From: Kosakonia pseudosacchari
Lineage (GTDB): Bacteria > Pseudomonadota > Gammaproteobacteria > Enterobacterales > Enterobacteriaceae
Assembly (NCBI RefSeq): GCF_900184035.1
Contig: NZ_FXWP01000013.1
Span: 124,001 to 188,000, forward strand
Reading direction: 5' to 3'
Length of the DNA: 64,000 nt
Positions within the stretch are counted from its first letter, which is position 1. Each line of letters begins with the position of its first letter. The translations under genes and the position numbers were made by a program. Shown here one piece after another: positions 38,239 through 46,686 of this stretch. Below the pieces are notes generated by a model. It saw only the letters and a list, made by a program, of their open reading frames with translations. It searched no databases and was not told the origin of the DNA.

Positions 38239-39450
38239 GTGACGTCAACAACGGGAAGTGATGCCTGGTGGGAGTCAAAACAGGGGCCCGAATGGGTCAA
38301 AAACGCGCAGGGAAATTATGAGGTCACATTCTGGTGGCGCGATCCCGCCGGGACAGAAGCAACCTCGCGCGTGCGGCGGGTGTGGATCTACATTACCGGC
38401 GTGACCGATCACCATCAAACATCGACGCCGCAATCGCTGAGTCGCATTGCCGGAACCGATGTCTGGTACTGGAAAACGACGCTCGAAGCCAGCTGGCGCG
38501 GCAGTTACTGCTTCATTCCTTCGCACAACAGCGACGATTTTTCCGCCGACGTTTTTGCCACTACGCCGCCGGATCGCACTGCGCTGCGCGAAGGCTGGCG
38601 CAAGTTGTTGGCTCATGCGATTGCCGATCCGCTCAATGCGCAAAGCTGGCGCGGCGGGCGCGGCCATCCCGTTTCAGCGCTGGAAATGCCCGATGCGCCG
38701 TTGCAGCCAGGATGGCGTGAAACACAGACGCCGTTTAATGCGCCGCAGTGCCTGCAATGGCGCAGCAAACTCCTCAACACTACGCGGCGCGTCTGGGTTT
38801 ACACCACCGGTAGCGGCGAGAGCGCCGAACGCCCGCTGGCGATCCTGCTCGACGGACAGTTTTGGGCGCAAAGTATGCCGGTATGGCCCGCACTGGCGGC
38901 ATTGACCAGCGCCGGGCAACTGCCGGAGGCAGTGTATGTGCTGATCGATGTGATTGATAACGCCCACCGCAGCCGGGAGTTGCCGTGCAATGCCGATTTC
39001 TGGCTGGCGGTACAAGCCGAGTTATTGCCGCAGGTTCGTGCCATTGCGCCGTTCAGCGACAACGCGGAGCACACCGTGGTGGCCGGGCAGAGTTTTGGTG
39101 GCCTGTCGTCACTGTATGCCGCGCTGCACTGGCCGCAGCGGTTTGGCTGTGTGTTGAGCCAGTCTGGATCATTCTGGTGGCCGCATCGCGGCGGCGAGCG
39201 CGACGGCATCATTATCGAACAACTTAAAAACGGTGAGTTGAACCCGCAGAGCCTGCGCATTGTGCTGGAGGCAGGCGTTCGCGAACCGCTTATTTTTCGC
39301 GCCAACGAGGCGCTTTTTCCCCTGTTACAACGCACACAGCAGTCGGTTTTCTGGCGTCAGGTTGACGGCGGACACGATGCGCTTTGCTGGCGCGGCGGGT
39401 TGACCTCCGGGCTTATCACCCTCTGGCAGCCGCTTACCCGCGCTTGTTAA
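38239..39450 (+). CDS. fes: Enterochelin esterase
   Basis: A 403-residue cytoplasmic esterase that hydrolyses the trilactone of ferric enterobactin to release iron. The N-terminal immunoglobulin-like half carries VTFWWRDPAGTEATSRVRRVWIYITGVTDHH. The esterase D-like half has the nucleophile in GQSFGGLSSLYAAL, with Asp and the final His in WRQVDGGHDALCW. A GTG start follows GAGG. It begins the fes-ybdZ-entF transcript. Confidence 0.95.
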   Translation: MTSTTGSDAWWESKQGPEWVKNAQGNYEVTFWWRDPAGTEATSRVRRVWIYITGVTDHHQTSTPQSLSRIAGTDVWYWKTTLEASWRGSYCFIPSHNSDDFSADVFATTPPDRTALREGWRKLLAHAIADPLNAQSWRGGRGHPVSALEMPDAPLQPGWRETQTPFNAPQCLQWRSKLLNTTRRVWVYTTGSGESAERPLAILLDGQFWAQSMPVWPALAALTSAGQLPEAVYVLIDVIDNAHRSRELPCNADFWLAVQAELLPQVRAIAPFSDNAEHTVVAGQSFGGLSSLYAALHWPQRFGCVLSQSGSFWWPHRGGERDGIIIEQLKNGELNPQSLRIVLEAGVREPLIFRANEALFPLLQRTQQSVFWRQVDGGHDALCWRGGLTSGLITLWQPLTRAC

Positions 39451-39478
39451 TCGCGCCTTTTCACGACAGGAGTTTGCT

Positions 39479-39682
39479 ATGGAATTCACCAACCCTTTCG
39501 ATAACCCGCAAGGGCAATTTTATATTCTGCAAAATACCCGGCGGCAGTTCAGCCTGTGGCCTGCGCAGTGCGCGCTTCCCGATGGCTGGAATGTTGTCTG
39601 CGAGCCACAACCGCAGGGTGCGTGCGACGCCTGGCTGGCGGCAAACTGGCAAACATTGACCCCGGCGCACCATGCGCAATGA
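39479..39682 (+). CDS. ybdZ: MbtH-like protein, EntF activator
   Basis: A 67-residue MbtH family protein. NPFDNPQGQFYILQNTRRQFSLWP and the later LPDGWNVVC with DAWLAANW carry the conserved Trp residues that define the family. MbtH proteins bind and activate NRPS adenylation domains; this one precedes entF by 10 bases and is the partner for EntF. Confidence 0.95.
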   Translation: MEFTNPFDNPQGQFYILQNTRRQFSLWPAQCALPDGWNVVCEPQPQGACDAWLAANWQTLTPAHHAQ

Positions 39683-39692
39683 GGAGCGGAAA

Positions 39693-42600
39693 ATGACCCA
39701 ACGTTTACCGCTGGTCGCCGCACAGCCGGGGATCTGGATGGCGGAAAAACTCTCAACCCTGCCCAACGCCTGGAGCGTGGCGCACTATGTGGAACTGAAG
39801 GGCGATATCGACGCCGCGCTGCTGGCTCAGGCGATTGTCAGCGGTTTGTCGCAGGCCGACACGCTGCGCATGCGCTTTGAGGAAGAGAACGGCGAAGTGT
39901 GGCAGTGCGTCGATGAGGCACATGTCTTTGCCCTGCCGGAGATTGTTGATTTGCGTGACAGCGGCGAACCACACGCCGCCGCGTTACAGATAATGCAGGA
40001 TGACCTGGCGCAAAACCTGCGCGTGGAGAGCGGCAATCCGCTGGTGTGCCATCGGCTGTTACGCGTGGGCGAGCAACACTGGTACTGGTATCAGCGTTAT
40101 CACCATTTACTGGTTGATGGCTTCAGTTTTCCGGCCATTACCCGCCAGATTGCGGCCATTTACAGCGCATGGCGGCGCGGTGAGCCCACACCGACATCAC
40201 CCTTTACACCGTTTGCCGGGGTGGTGGAAGAGTATCAGCGCTACCGCGAAAGTGACGCCTGGCAGCGCGACCGCGCTTTTTGGGCACAGCAGCGCAGCGC
40301 GTTACCCTCTCCGGTCTCCCTTTCCGACACGCCACTGCCGGGGCGCGCGGCAACAACCGACATTCTGCGCCTCAACGTGGCGATGGATATCCATGCATTT
40401 CGCCGCGTAACCCAGGCTTTTAGCCACCATTCGCCCGCCGATCTGGCGCTGGCGCTGGCCGCACTGTGGCTGGGGCGACTGTGCGGGCGCACCGACTATG
40501 CCGCCGGATTTATCTTTATGCGCCGCATGGGCTCGTCGGCGTTAACCGCCACCGGGCCGGTGCTCAACGTGTTGCCGCTGGGCATTCATCTGGATGGCAC
40601 ACAAACGCTCTGTGATCTGGCGACGGGGCTTGCAGGCAGCCTGAAAGCGATGCGTCGCCACCAGCGTTATGATGCCGAGCAAATTGTGCGCGACGCCGGG
40701 CGTGCGGCGGGCGACGAACCGCTTTTCGGTCCGGTATTTAACGTCAAAATGTTCGATTACCAGCTGGATGTGGACGGCATTAAAGGCATCACGCACACGC
40801 TGGCGACCGGGCCGGTCAACGATCTGGAGATTGCCCTGTTCCCGCATGAAGAGGGCGGTTTCTCGCTGGAAGTGCTGGCGAACCGCAGCCGTTATGATGA
40901 AGCGACGTTAAAAGCGCATGTCGCGCGTCTGGCGCACTTGCTGAACCAGTTTGCTGAAAACCCGCAGTTACGCTGCGGCGACGCGGATTTGCTCTTTGTG
41001 CAGGAAGCGCAGCGGCTGGCGGAGATTAACGATACCGACAAGATGCTGCCGACCACCACATTAAGCGCGCTGGTTGCCGCGCAGGCAGCGAAAACGCCGG
41101 ATGCGCCCGCGCTGGCTGATGCGCAGTGGCAATTTACCTACCGCGAAATGCGCGAGCAGGTGGTGGCGCTGGCGCACCAGCTTCGCCTGCTTGGCGTACA
41201 GCCCGGCGACAGCGTGGCGGTGGCGCTGCCGCGCTCGGTATTCCTGACGCTGGCGCTGCACGGCATTGTCGAAGCGGGTGCCGCCTGGCTACCGCTGGAT
41301 ACCGGTTACCCGGACGAGCGGCTGAAAATGATGCTCGACGATGCCAGACCGCGTTTGCTCATTACAGCGCAGAGCCAACTGGCGCGCTTTAGCGATATTC
41401 CCGCGCTTCGCCATTTCTGCTACGAAGCCCCGCTGGCAACCCATGGCAGCGACGCGCTCAATCTGGCTCGCCCGGCACATACCGCGTACATCATTTTCAC
41501 CTCTGGCTCCACCGGGCGGCCAAAAGGAGTGATGGTCGGGCAAACCGCCATTGTTAACCGCCTGCTGTGGATGCAAGAGAGCTATCCGCTCAGCGCGCAG
41601 GATGTGGTGGCGCAGAAAACGCCGTGCAGTTTTGACGTGTCGGTGTGGGAGTTCTGGTGGCCGTTTATCGCCGGGGCAAAGCTGGTGATGGCGGAACCGG
41701 ACGCGCATCGCGATCCGCACGCGTTGCAGGACTTTTTTACCCACTACGGCGTGACCACCACGCACTTTGTGCCGTCGATGTTAGCCGCGTTTGTCGCTTC
41801 ACTAACGCCGGAAAGCGCAAAGCGCAGTTGCCGCACGCTAAAACAGGTGTTCTGTAGTGGCGAAGCGCTGCCTGCCGATTTGTGCCGCGACTGGCAGCAG
41901 CTGACCGGCACGCCGCTGCATAACCTGTATGGTCCGACCGAAGCCGCTGTGGATGTGAGCTGGTATCCCGCATACGGCGAGGCGCTGGCGGAGGTACGCG
42001 GCAACAGTGTGCCGATTGGTTTCCCGGTGTGGAACACGGGTTTGCGCATTCTGGATGCGATGATGCGCCCGGTGCCGCCGGGCGTGGCGGGCGATCTCTA
42101 CCTCACCGGCATTCAACTGGCGCAGGGCTATCTTGGCCGCCCGGATCTCACCGCCAGCCGCTTTATCGCCGATCCGTTTGTCGCTGGCGAGCGCATGTAC
42201 CGCACCGGTGATATCGCGCGCTGGCTGGAAAACGGCGCGGTCGAATACCTCGGGCGCAGCGACGACCAGTTGAAAATTCGCGGTCAGCGCATTGAGTTAG
42301 GCGAAATTGATCGTGCCCTGCAGGCACTGCCGGATGTGGCTCAGGCGGTGGCGCATGCCTGCGTCTTTAACCAGGCCGCCGCCGGTGGCGGCGATGCGCG
42401 TCAGTTAGTGGGGTATGTGGTTTCTGCTTCCGGGCAGCCGCTGGATGCACCGGCGCTGCTGGCGCAACTGCGTGAGCAACTGCCGCCGCATATGGTGCCG
42501 GTAGTGCTGGTGCAACTGGACGCGCTGCCGCTGAGCGCCAACGGTAAGCTCGACCGAAAAGCGTTGCCGCTGCCGGAACTGGCGGTGCAGCAGGGTGGCC

Positions 42601-43580
42601 GCCCGCTCAACGCCGGATTGGAAACGCGGGTCGCACAGGCATTTGCCGGTTTGCTCGGGTGCGAAGTGAACGATGCGCAGGCGGATTTCTTCGCGCTCGG
42701 TGGGCATTCGTTGCTGGCGATGCGCCTGGCGGCGCAACTGAGCCGCGAGTGCCAACGGCAGGTTACGCCGGGGCAGATCATGGTCGCTTCCACGGTAGAA
42801 AAACTCGCCGCCTCGCTGGAAGAATCCCTTTCGGCGGAACAGGCCGGGCGGCTTGGGATGGAAACGCTGTTGCCACTGCGCGAAAGCACCGGGCCAACGC
42901 TGTTTTGCTTCCATCCGGCGTCCGGTTTTGCCTGGCAGTTTAGCGTGCTCGCCCGTCACCTTGCGCCGCGCTGGTCGATTATCGGTATTCAGTCGCCGCG
43001 ACCGGATGGCCCGCTGCAACAGGCCGCGACATTAGACGAAGCCTGTGAGCAACACCTGGCGACGTTGCTGGCGCAGCAGTCGCACGGGCCGTATTACCTG
43101 TTGGGCTATTCGCTCGGCGGCACGCTGGCGCAGGGCATCGCCGCGCGTCTGCGGCAGCGGGGGGAAGAGGTGGCGTTTCTTGGCCTGCTCGATACCTGGC
43201 CGCCGGAAACGCAAAACTGGGCAGAAAAAGAGGCACACGGGCTGGATGCGGAAGTGCTGGCAGAGATCGAACGCGAGCGACAGGCGTTTCTCGCCGCACA
43301 GCAGGGGCAAGCCTCCGGCGAGCTGTTCTCTGTTATCGAGGGCAACTATGCCGATGCGGTTCGCTTGCTGACTACCGCCCACAGCCTGCCGTTTGACGGT
43401 AAAGCCACGCTGTTTGTTGCCGAGCGCACATTACCCGCAGGCACCGATCCGCACACCGCCTGGGCACCCTGGGTTCGCGAACTGGAGGTTTACCGTCAGG
43501 ATTGCGCGCATGTGGGGATTATCTCGCCGCAGGCATTTGCGCGTATTGGGCCGGTGCTAAGGGAAATTTTAGGAGAATAA
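39693..43580 (+). CDS. entF: Enterobactin synthase component F (NRPS)
   Basis: A 1295-residue, single-module NRPS with domains C-A-T-TE. It activates L-serine, joins it to dihydroxybenzoate and cyclises three units. The condensation motif is HHLLVDGFSF (about 140). The adenylation core has FTSGSTGRPKGVMVGQ and YRTGDIARW. The carrier-protein serine is in FFALGGHSLLAMR near 1005 and the thioesterase nucleophile in GYSLGGTLAQG near 1138. Length matches the E. coli protein (1293). GAGGAG precedes the ATG. Immediately downstream, where E. coli has fepE, lies the Tc toxin locus. Confidence 0.97.
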   Translation: MTQRLPLVAAQPGIWMAEKLSTLPNAWSVAHYVELKGDIDAALLAQAIVSGLSQADTLRMRFEEENGEVWQCVDEAHVFALPEIVDLRDSGEPHAAALQIMQDDLAQNLRVESGNPLVCHRLLRVGEQHWYWYQRYHHLLVDGFSFPAITRQIAAIYSAWRRGEPTPTSPFTPFAGVVEEYQRYRESDAWQRDRAFWAQQRSALPSPVSLSDTPLPGRAATTDILRLNVAMDIHAFRRVTQAFSHHSPADLALALAALWLGRLCGRTDYAAGFIFMRRMGSSALTATGPVLNVLPLGIHLDGTQTLCDLATGLAGSLKAMRRHQRYDAEQIVRDAGRAAGDEPLFGPVFNVKMFDYQLDVDGIKGITHTLATGPVNDLEIALFPHEEGGFSLEVLANRSRYDEATLKAHVARLAHLLNQFAENPQLRCGDADLLFVQEAQRLAEINDTDKMLPTTTLSALVAAQAAKTPDAPALADAQWQFTYREMREQVVALAHQLRLLGVQPGDSVAVALPRSVFLTLALHGIVEAGAAWLPLDTGYPDERLKMMLDDARPRLLITAQSQLARFSDIPALRHFCYEAPLATHGSDALNLARPAHTAYIIFTSGSTGRPKGVMVGQTAIVNRLLWMQESYPLSAQDVVAQKTPCSFDVSVWEFWWPFIAGAKLVMAEPDAHRDPHALQDFFTHYGVTTTHFVPSMLAAFVASLTPESAKRSCRTLKQVFCSGEALPADLCRDWQQLTGTPLHNLYGPTEAAVDVSWYPAYGEALAEVRGNSVPIGFPVWNTGLRILDAMMRPVPPGVAGDLYLTGIQLAQGYLGRPDLTASRFIADPFVAGERMYRTGDIARWLENGAVEYLGRSDDQLKIRGQRIELGEIDRALQALPDVAQAVAHACVFNQAAAGGGDARQLVGYVVSASGQPLDAPALLAQLREQLPPHMVPVVLVQLDALPLSANGKLDRKALPLPELAVQQGGRPLNAGLETRVAQAFAGLLGCEVNDAQADFFALGGHSLLAMRLAAQLSRECQRQVTPGQIMVASTVEKLAASLEESLSAEQAGRLGMETLLPLRESTGPTLFCFHPASGFAWQFSVLARHLAPRWSIIGIQSPRPDGPLQQAATLDEACEQHLATLLAQQSHGPYYLLGYSLGGTLAQGIAARLRQRGEEVAFLGLLDTWPPETQNWAEKEAHGLDAEVLAEIERERQAFLAAQQGQASGELFSVIEGNYADAVRLLTTAHSLPFDGKATLFVAERTLPAGTDPHTAWAPWVRELEVYRQDCAHVGIISPQAFARIGPVLREILGE

Positions 43581-43588
43581 GCGACATC

Positions 43589-43612
43589 AGGCCCTTTGCC
43601 ATTAAAGGGCCT
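43589..43612 (+). terminator. Hairpin after entF
   Basis: AGGCCCTTT/AAAGGGCCT, perfect 9-bp stem with a 6-base loop, 9 bases after the entF stop. The T run is poor. It separates the ent transcript from the toxin gene. Confidence 0.5.
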
Positions 43613-43697
43613 GCATTGTGGATTATTTACGCAGTGATTGTTTTTTTGATGCTTATAATTTGAACAGATTGTTCCATAACTACTCTGGAGAAAATCT

Positions 43698-46610
43698 GTG
43701 AACATTTCACTTTTCAGCAAAACCCCGACCGTCATGGCGCTTGATAATCGCGGCCTGACGGTGCGCGAAATGGCATATCACCGCCATCCCGACTCCCCCG
43801 ATATCACCGATGAACGCATTATCCGCCATCAGTTCAATGCGCGCGGTTTTCCCGCGCAGAGCGCCGACCCGCGACTTTATGCCGCCGGGCTGGTGAATTT
43901 TGGCTTTCTCAGTGACCTCGGTGGTACGCCGCTGCGCACGCAAAGCGCCGATGCCGGAACGACCGTGGTGCTGAACGACGCCGCCGGGCGGACTGTTTTG
44001 CAGGTCAGCAATATCGGCGCGGGTAATGACCGCAGCGCGGCCGTGACCCGTACCTTTCAGTATGAAGATGCCAGCCTGCCGGGACGCCCGCTGAGCGTGA
44101 CCGAACAGGGGAAAATCAGCGAACGCTTGGTCTGGGCCAACAGTTCGGCTGATGAACAGAGCCACAACCTGGCTGGGCAACTGGTCGGCCACTATGACCC
44201 GGCAGGCCTGCTGTCGACCAACAGCATTTCCCTGAGCGGCGTACCGCTTTCCGTCACCCGCCAGTTGCTGCCGGATGATGCAGAAGCCGACTGGCAGGGC
44301 GCGGATGCCTCCGCGTGGAACGACCTGCTGGCGGGCGAAACCTACACCACAACCAGCACGGTGGACGCCGCCGGGAATGTGCTCACCACCACCGATGCGA
44401 AAGGCAATGTCCAGCGCGTGGCGTATGATGTGGCAGGTCTGCTGAAAGGCAGCTGGCTGACGGTGAATGGCGGTTCCGAACAGATTATCGTGAAATCCCT
44501 GACCTGGTCCGCTGCCGGACAGAAGCTGCGCGAGGAGCACGGCAACGGCGTGGTGACAACTTACAGCTACGAAGCCGAAACCCAGCGTCTGGCGGGGATT
44601 AAAACCGAGCGCATTACAGCCGCGAAAGTGCTGCAGGATTTGCGCTATGAATATGACCCGGTGGGCAATGTGCTGGTGATAACCAACGATGCCGAGGAGA
44701 CGCGCTTCTGGCGCAATCAGGAAGTGGTTCCCGAAAACCGCTACACCTACGACAGCCTGTACCAGCTTATCAGCGCCAGCGGGCGCGAAATGGCGAACGC
44801 GGTACAGCAGAACAGCAGCCGGCCTGATTACATCTCCTTCGATAACGCCACTTACACGAACTACTCCCGCACTTACACTTACGACAACGCCGGAAACCTG
44901 ACCAGAATTCAGCACAGCGCACCCGCGTCCGGCAATAACTACACGACATCAATTACCGTCAGCGACCGCAGCAACCGCGCGGTGCTCAGCACGTTTACCG
45001 AAAACCCGGCGGATGTGGAGGCGCTGTTCACCGCCGGTGGCCAGCAGAAACAACTTTTACCGGGGCAGACACTCAAGTGGACGCCGCGCCAGGAGCTGCA
45101 GCAGGTCACGCCCGTCACCCGCGACGGCGCAGCCGATGACAGTGAAAGCTACCGCTACGACGCCGCCAGCCAGCGTATCGTCAAAACCACCTCACAGCTG
45201 ACCGGCAACACCACGCAGACAAAACGGGTGATTTACCTGCCGGGTCTGGAGCTGCGCAGCAGCGCAACCGAAGAATTGCAGGTAATAACGGTCGGTGTCG
45301 CCGGTCGCGCCCAGGTGCGGGTTTTACACTGGGAAAGCGGGCAGCCTGACGGCATCAGCAATGACCCTGTACGTTACAGCTATGACAATCTCACCGGCAG
45401 CAGCAGCCTCGAAGTGGACAGCAGCGGTGAGTTAATCAGCCAGGAGGAGTATTACCCGTTTGGCGGCACGGCACTGTTTGCCGCGCGCAGCCAGCTGGAG
45501 GCGGATTACAAGATCATTCGTTATTCGGGTAAAGAGCAGGACGCAACGGGCCTGTATTACTACGGTTACCGCTATTACCAGCCGTGGGCGGGACGGTGGC
45601 TGAGTGCTGATCCGGCGGGTGGTATTGACGGGCTAAATCTTTTCCGCATGGTGCGCAATAACCCTGTCAGCCAACGCGATGACAATGGGCTCATTGCGAC
45701 CGGCAACGCCGCCAGAAGGCAGGTAGCGATGGAGTTCATTACCCCTCAACATATGGCTGCGATAGAAGTTGTCTCGGAACTACATGAAGCCATTATTAGC
45801 TTCAGAGAGGCAGGGGTTTATACCATTGACGCTCTTAATAGCGGAGCCGCAGCGAAAGGCCATAACATTCTTGAGAAAACTATTAAGACTCGCTCGCTGG
45901 AAGCGGCATATGGTGAAAAGGCGGATGAGATCCGCGATATTGCCACAGAGGCCGGATTAATTGGTCTGGTGGGAAACTGGAAAGGTAAGGGCAACACGAT
46001 TAGCGGTATATGGGTACACAATGTTAAGGCAGGGGTGGATGAGCCTTTTCGTTTATCGCTAACGAGTTCAGAGGATCTGCATGCCTTTAATCTTGCCCGC
46101 AGTAAAGGAGATATTGTTCCCTATACCGGGGATTATGATATGCATGACATCATTTTAAAACGTACCCGCAGGCCGCCTGGTGTCGGTAGTGCCGAAGAGA
46201 AGCAAATTATCAACAGTATCAACCGATATATTTCGATCCTCGATCCCGCGCGCCCCTTCGAACAAATTCATATGAATCCGGTGCGCCACGGGGCACAGAA
46301 TAATTTCGTTCCTTATATGTGGCAGGAGGAGTTTGAGGATGTTGCGGAACACGGGGGCTATATTCGTGACGTCGCTATGCCTGGCCCCTTCCCGGTAGCG
46401 ATTGTTAAAGATGGTGAATGGACAATAGCGGAAGATGAAGATGAGTGGCGGGGCTTTTTCCGTGAGAATCTTATCTCGCAGCCGCGACACTGGAACAAAA
46501 TGCCCCGTTTCGGATCCGGGGATTGGGGATTGCTCAAAGTGAATAAACACTATGTCATCACCCCACAGCACCAGCGGCAATTAAGCTTAAGGAGAGCGAC
46601 CATTCTTTAA
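43698..46610 (+). CDS. tccC: Orphan Tc-toxin C component (TccC type) with nucleotidyl cyclase-like tip
   Basis: A 970-residue protein from a GTG with TGGAG 7 bases upstream. Residues 1-660 follow Photorhabdus TccC proteins throughout (LDNRGLTVREMAYHRHP; GKISERLVWANSSADEQSHNLAGQ; VLQDLRYEYDPVGNV), ending in the RHS core EEYYPFGGTALFAA...GLYYYGYRYYQPWAGRWLSADPAGGIDGLNLFRMVRNNP with the self-cleaving aspartates. The variable tip (about 666-970) resembles anthrax oedema factor, CyaA and ExoY: GAAAKGHNILEK (Lys720, Lys727), GDYDMHD (Asp812, Asp814, metal ligands), VRHGAQNNF (His864, Asn868/869) and a late REN. The catalytic His of oedema factor (H351) is Leu725. No TcA or TcB gene is near. It sits where E. 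coli has fepE. Confidence 0.75.
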   Translation: MNISLFSKTPTVMALDNRGLTVREMAYHRHPDSPDITDERIIRHQFNARGFPAQSADPRLYAAGLVNFGFLSDLGGTPLRTQSADAGTTVVLNDAAGRTVLQVSNIGAGNDRSAAVTRTFQYEDASLPGRPLSVTEQGKISERLVWANSSADEQSHNLAGQLVGHYDPAGLLSTNSISLSGVPLSVTRQLLPDDAEADWQGADASAWNDLLAGETYTTTSTVDAAGNVLTTTDAKGNVQRVAYDVAGLLKGSWLTVNGGSEQIIVKSLTWSAAGQKLREEHGNGVVTTYSYEAETQRLAGIKTERITAAKVLQDLRYEYDPVGNVLVITNDAEETRFWRNQEVVPENRYTYDSLYQLISASGREMANAVQQNSSRPDYISFDNATYTNYSRTYTYDNAGNLTRIQHSAPASGNNYTTSITVSDRSNRAVLSTFTENPADVEALFTAGGQQKQLLPGQTLKWTPRQELQQVTPVTRDGAADDSESYRYDAASQRIVKTTSQLTGNTTQTKRVIYLPGLELRSSATEELQVITVGVAGRAQVRVLHWESGQPDGISNDPVRYSYDNLTGSSSLEVDSSGELISQEEYYPFGGTALFAARSQLEADYKIIRYSGKEQDATGLYYYGYRYYQPWAGRWLSADPAGGIDGLNLFRMVRNNPVSQRDDNGLIATGNAARRQVAMEFITPQHMAAIEVVSELHEAIISFREAGVYTIDALNSGAAAKGHNILEKTIKTRSLEAAYGEKADEIRDIATEAGLIGLVGNWKGKGNTISGIWVHNVKAGVDEPFRLSLTSSEDLHAFNLARSKGDIVPYTGDYDMHDIILKRTRRPPGVGSAEEKQIINSINRYISILDPARPFEQIHMNPVRHGAQNNFVPYMWQEEFEDVAEHGGYIRDVAMPGPFPVAIVKDGEWTIAEDEDEWRGFFRENLISQPRHWNKMPRFGSGDWGLLKVNKHYVITPQHQRQLSLRRATIL

Positions 46611-46632
46611 CTCAGCAAATAAATGGCACTGT

Positions 46633-46661
46633 CGCATACCCCGTCCCGGCAGGGGTATGCG
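46633..46661. terminator. Hairpin between the intact and the decayed tccC copies
   Basis: CGCATACCCC/GGGGTATGCG, a perfect 10-bp stem with a 9-base loop, 23 bases after the tccC stop. No T run, so it may be a weak terminator or a recombination scar. Confidence 0.45.
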
Positions 46662-46686
46662 CGACTGGATCGTCGATTGCCATGCA

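Noticed and set aside
43698..46610. Classical T6SS Rhs effector
   Set aside because: No PAAR or VgrG domain or neighbour and no immunity gene pattern; the N-terminus and whole body match Tc-toxin C components instead.
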